A stretch of DNA of 64,000 bases from Cognaticolwellia mytili (GTDB lineage: Bacteria > Pseudomonadota > Gammaproteobacteria > Enterobacterales > Alteromonadaceae), in NCBI RefSeq assembly GCF_002104475.1, contig NZ_NBOF01000001.1:806001-870000 (forward strand). Direction: 5' to 3'. A program made the translations under genes and the position numbers. This document shows positions 18,815 through 27,154 of the stretch, piece by piece; within the stretch, counting starts at the first letter, position 1, and each line of letters opens with the position of its first letter. The notes below the pieces were generated by a model, which was given only the letters and a program-made list of their open reading frames with translations, was not told the origin of the DNA and ran no database searches.

Positions 18815-19540
18815 CTATAACGTTTTTATTTTTATATTTTTGAAAGCAACTGTATCGTTATGGTCTTGCAAACCAATATGACCTACGTCTGTTAAGGCAA
18901 AGCCTTGCCAATTTTTAAATTTACTTTTTGCAACAAGTTGCTGCCACTTTTCACTACCGACAACAACATCGGCAGTGAGTACATCGTTTTGCCAAACTTT
19001 AAGTGATTTATTAAACATACGAATACGTACAGTATTCCATTCACCCGCAGGCTTATGAGACTTCACAGGCGATGCGGTAATGTCATAAATAGAACCTGAC
19101 AAATGAGAAGCGAGTTTGTTATCGCTATGGCGTTCATTATCAAGAATTTGCACTTCTACGGCATGGGAATATATTTGGCTTCCGCTTTCGTCAGCCATAA
19201 TAAAAATACCGCTATTACCCGCTATTGATATTTTCCAATCTAAGGTAAAATCAAAATTTTCATACTTTTCTTTAGTTAGAATGTCGCCAGCACCTTTCTC
19301 GCTAAGCCTCATTTCGCCTTGTTGCACTTGCCACTTATTACTAATTGTTTCTTTTTTGAAGTTACGCCATTGCGACATATCTTTACCATTAAAGAGTAAC
19401 TGCCAACCTTGAGACTTTTCTTCTTTAGTCAGCGTATTATCATGGGCAGAAGCTAATATGGGTGTGCTAATAAAAAACAACAGAAAACTTGTTTTAATAA
19501 CACTAAATACTGACTTTTTCGAAAAGGTTAATTTATTCAT
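18815..19540 (-). CDS. DUF1080 protein, secreted (3-keto-disaccharide hydrolase family)
   Basis: A 241-residue secreted protein with signal peptide at about 1-32 (FLLFFISTPILASA). The mature domain has DUF1080 marks: GWQLLFNGKDMSQWRN, NFDFTLDWKI, NSGIFIMADE, GSIYDITASPVKSHKPAGEWN and GHIGLQDHNDTVAFKNIKI. The fold is a concanavalin-like beta sandwich. Family members hydrolyse 3-keto-glycosides. Placement directly after a GMC/Gluconate_2-dh3 pair fits that role here. It lies 14 bp downstream in the operon order from the TIM-barrel gene at 19563. Confidence 0.85.
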   Translation of the reverse strand: MNKLTFSKKSVFSVIKTSFLLFFISTPILASAHDNTLTKEEKSQGWQLLFNGKDMSQWRNFKKETISNKWQVQQGEMRLSEKGAGDILTKEKYENFDFTLDWKISIAGNSGIFIMADESGSQIYSHAVEVQILDNERHSDNKLASHLSGSIYDITASPVKSHKPAGEWNTVRIRMFNKSLKVWQNDVLTADVVVGSEKWQQLVAKSKFKNWQGFALTDVGHIGLQDHNDTVAFKNIKIKTL

Positions 19541-19562
19541 TTATTGACTCTTTTAAAGTAAA

Positions 19563-20420
19563 TTAAAGTTGTTTAAGAATGCTATCTAAACCGATTTTTG
19601 ATTGTTCTACTGCCTGTAATGGCGTTAAATCATTAGGGTATTCTTCTTGTTCGATAACAAACCAAAGTGTGCCACCAACAGTAATATTTGTTTTTGATAA
19701 CGTTAACCAATCAATCGTATCTTGACCAATAATCGGCAACTTACCTTGGGTATCTTCTGGGTATAAAGCTTTATAATGAGTAGTTAGCGTTCTTTGTGGA
19801 TAACGTTTTACATAATCAACAGGGTCTTTCCCTGCGAAGGTTGTCCAACCCACATCTTGTTGGAGAATAACGTCTTTAACTGTATTTTTAGCTAAATAAT
19901 CCCAATAGGTAGAACCTTTATAAGCATTAAATTCATGTTGGTGGTTATGAAACCCAACTTTCATGTTCAACGGCGCCAGCCTTTTAGACAGTTTGTTAAG
20001 TAGAGTAACAACATCTTTTATGCCTTGAGGGTGCCAAGCACGTTCGTCCCAAGGAACAATAAGTATATCGACACCGAGTATTTGATAAAATTTGACGGTT
20101 TCAGCAAAGTTATCTTCGTTTAGCTGCTCAAATGAAAGGTGAGCACCGCTGCCCTCTAGACCAAAGGTATCGAGTACTGCTTTTATGCGTTGAGGATCAC
20201 CCGAAAACTCTCCGAATTCATTTGCAAACTCAACCCCAGAAAACCCCATCCCTGCCAATTGCTTTAATGTGCCTTTAAAGTCAGCTTTTACATCGTCTTT
20301 TAACGACCAAAGTTGCACACTTATTTTAGGCATTAATAATTTGTTCTGTACGATGTTTTTAGAAAAACATATCGGTGAAAAGGCTAATAATGCCGACATT
20401 AATATGGTGAATATTTTCAT
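19563..20420 (-). CDS. Secreted sugar phosphate isomerase/epimerase-like TIM barrel
   Basis: Member of the xylose-isomerase-like (AP endonuclease 2) TIM-barrel group, 285 residues. It carries a signal peptide (MKIFTILMSALLAFSPICFS), so a phosphorylated substrate is unlikely despite the family name. Metal-binding positions are suggested by GFSGVEFANEF, FHNHQHEF, LQQDVGWT and FVIEQEEYP. Relatives in glycoside pathways catalyse elimination or hydration of 3-keto sugars. It is part of the leftward operon, 22 bp from the DUF1080 gene. Confidence 0.8.
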   Translation of the reverse strand: MKIFTILMSALLAFSPICFSKNIVQNKLLMPKISVQLWSLKDDVKADFKGTLKQLAGMGFSGVEFANEFGEFSGDPQRIKAVLDTFGLEGSGAHLSFEQLNEDNFAETVKFYQILGVDILIVPWDERAWHPQGIKDVVTLLNKLSKRLAPLNMKVGFHNHQHEFNAYKGSTYWDYLAKNTVKDVILQQDVGWTTFAGKDPVDYVKRYPQRTLTTHYKALYPEDTQGKLPIIGQDTIDWLTLSKTNITVGGTLWFVIEQEEYPNDLTPLQAVEQSKIGLDSILKQL

Positions 20421-20445
20421 AGTTGAGCTCTTCGTTAGATTTTTA

Positions 20446-21681
20446 TTATTTTATTTGGTGCCATACAGCCGCACTTTGCTGTAAACGTTGTTTTCTCATA
20501 AATAGAACAAGTCCAATAAAAGCAAAAACAAGTACCAATGGAAACAGACTCAAATTCGCCAATGTCGCTTGACCTGCCGCGAGCTCAGCTACTTCAGGGG
20601 TACTATTTACCGCTAATGCTTGTTGGCGTGCGTTATCAATCCAGCCACCAACAACTGGGTTCCACATACTCACGGCAAACATCCCTGCTCCGCCTAACAT
20701 CGACATGCCTAATGCACCCGATTGCGGAATATTTTCAGCAACAAAGCCAATCATAGTTGGCCAAAAATAAGTAACACCAAGCGCAAATAATAAAGCTGAA
20801 ACATAGACCATATTACCAGTCGCTATACTCATCGAATAAATACCTAAAGTGGTAACAATGGCAGAATAAAGCAGTACGCCAGCAGGATTAAACTTAGTGA
20901 TTATTGGCCCTGCAAAATATCGTCCTACTGCCATAACACCTGTGATCATTGCCATTATTAGCATTGGTGAAGCACCAGATGCGCCAAGAATACGTTCAAT
21001 CCATTGTTGTGTACCTAATTCACTTGTTGCTGTTAAGGTCATACAAAAGGCCATAAATAAAAATAACGGCGAGAAAAGTGCTTTAATATTTGTACCTGTT
21101 GAGGTTTCAACATTTTCACTTATCGGGAATTTCTGACTCAGAATTAAATAACCATAAATTACTGTTGGAATAAGCATAATGGCGATTTGTGCTTGCCAAC
21201 CAAAACTCATATCAGTCATGGTTTTAGAAATTAACGCTCCGATGACAATGCCACCTGGAAACCAGACATGAAAACGATTAAGCATGGTTGTTTTGTTTTT
21301 ATGATACATATCGGTAATTAACGGGTTACACCCCGCCTCGACTGCACCATTGGCAAAACCAATAAAAAAGCTGGAAATGAGTAATGTCCAAAAGCCCTCA
21401 GCAGACATGGTTAAGAGCAAACCAATAATATGACCAACAAAGGCAATAAGGACTAATTTTTTAGCACCTAAAAAATTATAAAGTAAGCCTCCAAACATAG
21501 TAGCAATGGGGAAACCTAAAAATGCCATAGCATTTATCCAACCCAACTCGGTATCCGATAAAGCAAAATTTTGGCTCAGTTGCCCTAAAATTCCGGCTCT
21601 AATTGCAAAAGTCATTGCCGTTACTGTTAATGCTAAACAGCTAGCAATAAACAGCCTATTTTTATTGATTTCTGCTGTCAT
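20446..21681 (-). CDS. MFS sugar permease
   Basis: Major facilitator superfamily transporter of 411 residues with about 12 hydrophobic segments, of the sugar:H+ symporter type (NADTELGW-like motif at NFALSDTELGWINAMAFLGF and a conserved GFANGAVEAGCNPLITDMY). I chose the ATG at 21681 because CAGGAAATT lies directly ahead and MTAEINKNRLF then enters the first membrane helix; a start at 21726 adds 15 charged residues. It probably imports the product of the periplasmic oxidation and hydrolysis steps. It sits in the middle of the sugar operon. Confidence 0.85.
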   Translation of the reverse strand: MTAEINKNRLFIASCLALTVTAMTFAIRAGILGQLSQNFALSDTELGWINAMAFLGFPIATMFGGLLYNFLGAKKLVLIAFVGHIIGLLLTMSAEGFWTLLISSFFIGFANGAVEAGCNPLITDMYHKNKTTMLNRFHVWFPGGIVIGALISKTMTDMSFGWQAQIAIMLIPTVIYGYLILSQKFPISENVETSTGTNIKALFSPLFLFMAFCMTLTATSELGTQQWIERILGASGASPMLIMAMITGVMAVGRYFAGPIITKFNPAGVLLYSAIVTTLGIYSMSIATGNMVYVSALLFALGVTYFWPTMIGFVAENIPQSGALGMSMLGGAGMFAVSMWNPVVGGWIDNARQQALAVNSTPEVAELAAGQATLANLSLFPLVLVFAFIGLVLFMRKQRLQQSAAVWHQIK

Positions 21682-21728
21682 AATTTCCTGTTCCTGTTTC
21701 CATTTAAGCGCTTCTAGTTTTATCAACC

Positions 21729-22787
21729 TTAAAGCTCAAGTCCTAAAATTTTACGGTTCAATAAAGGGTTTTCATCACTTGAAACAAAGTCATCAAAAGC
21801 ATGTTCTGGTGTTCTAATTAAATGGTTGGTAATAAAGGGAGCTCCTTCTTTTGCACCATCATCAGAGTGTTTCAAGCAGCACTCCCATTCAAGCACCGCC
21901 CACCCGTCAAAACCATACTGCGTCAACTTACTAAAAATTTGCTTAAAGTCTATTTGACCATCGCCTAAAGAACGAAAACGTCCAGGTCGGTTTTGCCAAT
22001 CTTGATACCCGCCATACACACCACTGCGTCCATTAGGCCTAAATTCAGCGTCTTTAACATGAAAAGCTTTAATGCGCTCATGATAAATATCAATAAAAGC
22101 TAAGTAATCAAGTTGTTGTAAAACAAAATGGCTAGGGTCATATAAAATGTTAGCCCGTGGATGATTTCCAGTAGCCTCAAGAAAGCGTTCAAACGTCACG
22201 CCGTCATGTAAGTCTTCACCCGGGTGAAGTTCGTAACAAACATCAACCCCCGCATCTTCAAATTTATCTAATAATGGTAACCAGCGTTTTGCCAGTTCAG
22301 CAAAACCATCTTCTATTAGCCCTAGAGGGCGTTGCGGCCAAGGGTAAATAGTTTGCCAAAGTAACGCTCCAGAGAAAGTGGCATGTGCTTTCAAACCAAA
22401 ATTAGCACTGACCTTTGCTGCCATACCTACTTGTTCTATTGCCCACTCCATTCTGGCTTGTGGGTTATTCTTTACTTCATCAACAGCAAAACCGTCAAAC
22501 TGCTTATCGTAAGCCGGATGAACAGCCACTAACTGCCCCTGTAAATGCGTTGATAACTCACTTATTTCAAGGCCAGCTTCACTGACAACGCCTTGAACTT
22601 CTTCACAGTAAGTTTGGCTTTCATAGGCCAGTGTTAAATCAAATAATCGTTTATCCCATGTTGGGATCTGTACGGATTTGTAACCTAAACTCGCCACCCA
22701 CTGACAAATATTATTTAAATTATTGAACGGTGCTTGGTCTTGGACAAATTGTGCGAGAAAAATCCCGGGCCCTTTTATTTGTGTCAT
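21729..22787 (-). CDS. Sugar phosphate isomerase/epimerase-like TIM barrel, cytoplasmic
   Basis: A 352-residue xylose-isomerase-like TIM-barrel protein without signal peptide. Expected metal ligands appear in VDVCYELHPGEDLHDG, NILYDPSHFVLQ, KAFHVKDAEF and VLEWECC. This is a second member of the same superfamily in the operon, different in length and sequence from the secreted one. Together with the Gfo/Idh/MocA enzyme next to it, it resembles the elimination/hydration enzymes of levoglucosan and 3-keto-glucoside pathways. It starts 1 bp after the upstream gene ends, so the two are translationally linked. Confidence 0.85.
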   Translation of the reverse strand: MTQIKGPGIFLAQFVQDQAPFNNLNNICQWVASLGYKSVQIPTWDKRLFDLTLAYESQTYCEEVQGVVSEAGLEISELSTHLQGQLVAVHPAYDKQFDGFAVDEVKNNPQARMEWAIEQVGMAAKVSANFGLKAHATFSGALLWQTIYPWPQRPLGLIEDGFAELAKRWLPLLDKFEDAGVDVCYELHPGEDLHDGVTFERFLEATGNHPRANILYDPSHFVLQQLDYLAFIDIYHERIKAFHVKDAEFRPNGRSGVYGGYQDWQNRPGRFRSLGDGQIDFKQIFSKLTQYGFDGWAVLEWECCLKHSDDGAKEGAPFITNHLIRTPEHAFDDFVSSDENPLLNRKILGLEL

Positions 22788-22788
22788 C

Positions 22789-23973
22789 TTAGTTTTGCTC
22801 CGGAAGGTTTTGATTTAGATCTAAAGCAAAAGGGTGCCACTTTAGATCTGATTGACTCGCCATCACGACATTCTCAATAAATGCCATACCACGCACAGCT
22901 TCCTCGATTCCAGGTACATCAAAAGTAGCGTTATCACTTTGCTCACCATTATTATGCGCTCTGATCTGAGCAACAAAATTCTGATAGATATTGGCAAATG
23001 CTTCAAGGTAACCTTCAGGATGTCCCGCTGGTGTGCGCATTGCCCGCTGTGCCTCAATACACATTTCGCCGACACCCGCACGAATTTGCAATGTTGCTTC
23101 GGTGTTAGATTTCAGCCATAACGTATTAGGCTCAAGCTGTGACCATTCAATACTTTTTTTATCACCGTAAATACGAAGCTTTAAGTTGTTCTCATCGCCA
23201 AGTGATATTTGGCTAGCTAATAAAACGCCTTTAGCACCATTAGATAATTTAAGCATAACAGTGCCATCATCGTCTAAGGTTCGCCCTACTATAGTTGAGG
23301 TTAAGTCAGCACATACATCAGTTATTTGTAAGCCAGAAACATATTCGGCTAAATTAGCGGCATGCCCCCCTATATCGCCCATACAACAGCTAACACCTGA
23401 CTTTTCAGGGTCTAAACGCCAGCTAGCTTGCTTACTTTGTTCGTCATTTTTTGACGCCAACCAGCCCTGGCTATATTCGACAACCACTTTAACAATATTG
23501 CCCAAATCGCCTTTTTCAATTAAGTGCTTAGCTTGCTTGATTAGAGGATAACCATTGTAGGTATGCGTTAATCCGTAAAGGCATTCATGGCGCTTAATTA
23601 AGCTTGCTAACGCTAAAGCTTCAGGTAAATTTAACGTAGCAGGTTTGTCACTCAGCACATGAAAACCATTTTCTATTGCTGCTTTGGCAATAGGGAAATG
23701 CAGATAATTTGGCGTAACAATAACGACAAACTCCATTCGTTGTGTTTTGGGTAATGAGGCTTCAGTTTCGAACATTTCATCATAGCTGGCATAACAACGA
23801 TTCTCAGGCAAATAAAGCGACAAGCCTGAAGACTTACTTCGTGCTTCATCTGAACTAAACGCACCACAGACCAATTCTATTTCACCATCTATAAACGCAG
23901 CAATACGGTGAACCGCGCCAATAAAGGCGTTTTTCCCACCGCCAACCATACCCATACGAACTTTTTTCATCAT
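22789..23973 (-). CDS. Gfo/Idh/MocA family oxidoreductase
   Basis: NAD(P)-dependent sugar dehydrogenase of 394 residues. The Rossmann motif is VRMGMVGGGKNAFIG at the N-terminus; VIVTPNYLHFPIAKAAIENGFHVLSDKPATL carries the family's (E/D)KP signature, with Asp in place of the common Glu; the C-terminal substrate domain includes CCMGDIGGHAANLAEY. I prefer the ATG at 23973; the in-frame GTG at 24003 has no ribosome binding site and adds 10 residues. It is the first gene of the leftward operon and faces the divergent regulator at 24116. Confidence 0.88.
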   Translation of the reverse strand: MMKKVRMGMVGGGKNAFIGAVHRIAAFIDGEIELVCGAFSSDEARSKSSGLSLYLPENRCYASYDEMFETEASLPKTQRMEFVVIVTPNYLHFPIAKAAIENGFHVLSDKPATLNLPEALALASLIKRHECLYGLTHTYNGYPLIKQAKHLIEKGDLGNIVKVVVEYSQGWLASKNDEQSKQASWRLDPEKSGVSCCMGDIGGHAANLAEYVSGLQITDVCADLTSTIVGRTLDDDGTVMLKLSNGAKGVLLASQISLGDENNLKLRIYGDKKSIEWSQLEPNTLWLKSNTEATLQIRAGVGEMCIEAQRAMRTPAGHPEGYLEAFANIYQNFVAQIRAHNNGEQSDNATFDVPGIEEAVRGMAFIENVVMASQSDLKWHPFALDLNQNLPEQN

Positions 23974-24115
23974 GAAACTCAACACACTTAAATTAATACT
24001 CACAAATACTATAGGGGTTTATCTAAAAACTGTGTTATTAATAAATCGGTTTCTAATGCAACAAATTCGGCGTTTGATTTTTTAGTCGAGTGCAAAAATA
24101 TAAAATAGAGTTGAA
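23974..24115. promoter_or_regulatory. Divergent regulatory gap, sugar operon / PAS-AraC regulator
   Basis: A 142-bp region between two divergent starts. It must hold the promoters of both the seven-gene sugar operon and its probable regulator. The regulator is a natural candidate to bind here. I cannot assign an operator from a single copy. Confidence 0.5.
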
Positions 24116-24853
24116 ATGAACGATAAAAATTTTGATAGTTTTGTAAATCAGATGGGGGTTGAACAATTGATCCGCATGTTTGATCTATTACCTGATGTGC
24201 TTTTTTGGATTAAAGATAACTCACATAATTTTATACATGCAAACCAGACATTTATAGAGCACAAAGGTGTTAAAGGCATAGAGAAGATTATAGGTAAAAC
24301 AGATTATGATTTTTCCCCAGCCCACATCGCACAGCAATTTATCAGAGATGATGAGAAAGTATTAGCGGGTAAAAATGTTACTGAGCGATTAGAAATGAAT
24401 ATGACTCAATCGGGAGATACCGCTTGGTATGCCACATCAAAGCGCGCGATTACCAATGAAAATGGCGATATTATTGGTACTTATGGCATTACTCGTCATT
24501 TAGAAAAACAAGCCAAAGCTTTGTCAAATGTTGATGCAGTAAAAGCACCTGTTGATTATATTCGACAGAATTTTCAGCATCCTTTTACGATTGAAGAACT
24601 TGCTGAAGTCGCCTATTTGTCGGTAAGTGCTTTAGAAAGACGTTTCAAAAAATACTTAGCTAAAACACCGAAACAGTTTATCAATGAAGTAAGGCTTGAG
24701 AACGCACGAAAGCTACTGATAGAAACCAATATGCCTATCTCGCAAGTTGGTGACGAAACCGGCTTTAGTGATCATAGTTATTTCAGTAAGCAGTTCCGCT
24801 TATTCTTCGGTGAACTGCCTTCAGATTTCAGACGTAACAATATTCATTTATAG
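24116..24853 (+). CDS. PAS domain-containing AraC family regulator
   Basis: Transcription regulator of 245 residues. A PAS domain occupies about 15-130 (LPDVLFWIKDNSHNFIHANQTF and GKTDYDFSP), followed by a two-helix-turn-helix AraC domain at about 145-242 (FTIEELAEVAYLSVSALERRF and MPISQVGDETGFSDHSYFSKQF). A PAS sensor replaces the sugar-binding cupin that usual AraC sugar regulators have. Its divergent position suggests it controls the leftward glycoside operon. The signal sensed by the PAS domain is unknown. Confidence 0.9.
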   Translation: MNDKNFDSFVNQMGVEQLIRMFDLLPDVLFWIKDNSHNFIHANQTFIEHKGVKGIEKIIGKTDYDFSPAHIAQQFIRDDEKVLAGKNVTERLEMNMTQSGDTAWYATSKRAITNENGDIIGTYGITRHLEKQAKALSNVDAVKAPVDYIRQNFQHPFTIEELAEVAYLSVSALERRFKKYLAKTPKQFINEVRLENARKLLIETNMPISQVGDETGFSDHSYFSKQFRLFFGELPSDFRRNNIHL

Positions 24854-25090
24854 GCACTTTATCCATGTTTCTTCGGTAATTGTAAAATAGTTATTTGTTA
24901 ATATTAATACTTTTTAGGATAGAGAGCATCTTTGAAAAAGACTAAACCTTACAACGAATTTATCAAAAATCGAATTGAAATAGCGATTTGAACTCTAAAT
25001 AGAAGGCCTAAAGTTTGTTTTAAATTTTGGACTTATCCGCAATTTTGCTATTATGCCTGTTTTTAGTTCCCGATAAGGCGGCAGCACTGC

Positions 25091-27061
25091 GTGGCAGTTT
25101 TTCAACTTAGAGATTATCAACAAGAAGCCGTTTCTGCGGTGCTGAAACACTTTCGAAAAACCAACGAATCTGCGGTGATTGTATTACCTACTGGCTCAGG
25201 TAAAAGTTTGGTCATTGCCGAGCTTGCTCGCTTGGCAAAACGAAAAATACTGGTACTCACCCATGTGAAAGAATTGGTCGAGCAAAATCATCAAAAATAT
25301 GAAACCTATGGTGTTACCGCCGGTATTTATTCTGCCGGATTAAAACTTAAAGAAACTCAGCACCAAGTCACGTTCGCCAGCATACAATCGGCAGCCCGCA
25401 ATCTAGAAGACTTTAATGAGCCCTACTCTTTAATTATTATTGACGAATGTCATAGAGTTAACTTAGCTAGCGCTGACATGTCTAATGAACAAGCTAATGA
25501 AAAATCTAAAGATAAAACTAAAGTCGAATCCAAAAACGGTTCTCAAAACGGCTCTAAAGAAGAAAATAAAGAGCAATCACAAGAAAGTGCAAGCAAGCAG
25601 TCCAATAGTAATCAGTATCAACAAATCATTGAAAAACTGATGCAAGTTAATCCTGAAGTAAAATTACTAGGTTTAACCGCAACCCCTTATCGTTTAGGCA
25701 TGGGCTGGATTTATAAAAAACATTATCGTGGTTTTATGCGAAGTGAAGAAAAACGACCTTTTGAGCACTGTATTTATGAACTCCCCATTGGTAACTTAAT
25801 TAAACGTAAATATTTAACCGAGCCCAATTTAGTCGATGCCACCATAGAGCACTATGATTTTAGTAGTCTGCGAGCAAACGCCTCTGGCGAATATAGTCCT
25901 ACGGATATGAATCACCTATTAAACAAAAATCCCCGGGTGACGCAAAGCATTATTGAGCAAGTCATTGAGTTAGGCGATAAACGCCAAGGTATTATGGTGT
26001 TTGCCGCTACCGTTGAGCATGCAAAGGAAGTCTTTAGTTATTTACCTGCCAAACTGAGTGCGTTAATTACCGGCGCTACCGACAACACTGAACGCGATAA
26101 GTTAATTAAAGCATTCAAGCGTAAAGACATTAAATACCTGGTAAATGTTTCTGTATTAACCACGGGGTTTGATGCGCCCCATGTCGACATGATTGCCATA
26201 TTACGTCCAACACAATCAGTGAGTCTCTACCAACAAATCATCGGTCGTGGTTTACGTTTGAGTGATAACAAAAAAGATTGCTTAGTAATTGACTATACCG
26301 GTAATGATTTTGATCTCTATCATCCCGAAGTTGGTGAAAAAAAGCCGAACAGTAAAAGTCAGCCGGTGCAAGTGGTTTGCCCAAGTTGTGAATTTCCCAA
26401 TATATTTTGGGGCATTTGTGACGATGCCGGTTATTTAGTGGAACACTACGGCCGACGATGCAAAGGCCTCGTCGATGCTGGCAGTGAAGAGCAAGCATAC
26501 TTAGTAGAAAGCCAGCGTCAATGTGACTATCGTTTTGTATTTAAAGAATGTCCACATTGCGGTGGTGAAAATGACATAGCGGCTCGTAACTGTTTACAGT
26601 GCCTTGAAGTATTGGTTGACCCCGATGATATGTTAAAAAAGGCACTGAAACTTAAAGATTCAAAAATTATTCGCTGTGCTGGTCTTAATTTAACCAGAGT
26701 GAATGGCAAGGTCAGTAATAATCTCGGTGATGCGAGAGCTGATAAAGGCGCTGATAAGTTAAAAATTACTTACCATGATGAGGAAGGCGCTGAGCTTACC
26801 GAGTCTTTTGACTTCGCTAAGCCGAATCAAGTTAAAGCGTTCAATGCCATTTTTGCTAAACGCCTCAGCGCTAAAATTAGTGTTCAATTGGGCGCTACTG
26901 AATCGTTTGAAGTAACTACGCTTGAACAAGCATTAAAGTTAGCTAACATATTGCCGTGCCCTGACTTTGTTATTGCCAGAAAACAAAAGTTCTACTGGCG
27001 TATCAAAGACAGACTTTTTGACTATCAAGGTAAATACCGAAAAGCCAATGAGCTTAAGTAA
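25091..27061 (+). CDS. radD: DNA repair helicase RadD (YejH)
   Basis: Superfamily 2 helicase of the RadD/YejH type, involved in repair of double-strand breaks and cross-links. Walker A is LPTGSGKS (32-39), the DECH box 118-121, motif III LTATPYR and motif VI QIIGRGLRLS. A cysteine-rich region near 430-520 (CPSC, CDYRF, CPHCGG, CLQC) is the zinc-binding part. The protein has 656 residues against 586 in E. coli; most of the excess is a low-complexity insert at about 125-175 (rich in K, E, S, N, Q) directly after the DECH box. Start is GTG at 25091. The first 87 codons are duplicated at 15711. Confidence 0.93.
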   Translation: MAVFQLRDYQQEAVSAVLKHFRKTNESAVIVLPTGSGKSLVIAELARLAKRKILVLTHVKELVEQNHQKYETYGVTAGIYSAGLKLKETQHQVTFASIQSAARNLEDFNEPYSLIIIDECHRVNLASADMSNEQANEKSKDKTKVESKNGSQNGSKEENKEQSQESASKQSNSNQYQQIIEKLMQVNPEVKLLGLTATPYRLGMGWIYKKHYRGFMRSEEKRPFEHCIYELPIGNLIKRKYLTEPNLVDATIEHYDFSSLRANASGEYSPTDMNHLLNKNPRVTQSIIEQVIELGDKRQGIMVFAATVEHAKEVFSYLPAKLSALITGATDNTERDKLIKAFKRKDIKYLVNVSVLTTGFDAPHVDMIAILRPTQSVSLYQQIIGRGLRLSDNKKDCLVIDYTGNDFDLYHPEVGEKKPNSKSQPVQVVCPSCEFPNIFWGICDDAGYLVEHYGRRCKGLVDAGSEEQAYLVESQRQCDYRFVFKECPHCGGENDIAARNCLQCLEVLVDPDDMLKKALKLKDSKIIRCAGLNLTRVNGKVSNNLGDARADKGADKLKITYHDEEGAELTESFDFAKPNQVKAFNAIFAKRLSAKISVQLGATESFEVTTLEQALKLANILPCPDFVIARKQKFYWRIKDRLFDYQGKYRKANELK

Positions 27062-27067
27062 ATTTAA

Positions 27068-27108
27068 TGGCTAGATGCAAAATAAAATTATAAGTGAGTG
27101 TCTAGCCA
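27068..27108 (+). terminator. Hairpin after radD, possible terminator
   Basis: TGGCTAGA and TCTAGCCA form a perfect 8-bp stem seven bases after the radD stop codon. The loop is 25 nt and no T run follows, so termination is uncertain. Confidence 0.35.
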
Positions 27109-27154
27109 AAATACATTATGGTGGCAGAATAACTTCTACGCTGCTAATTTTCGA

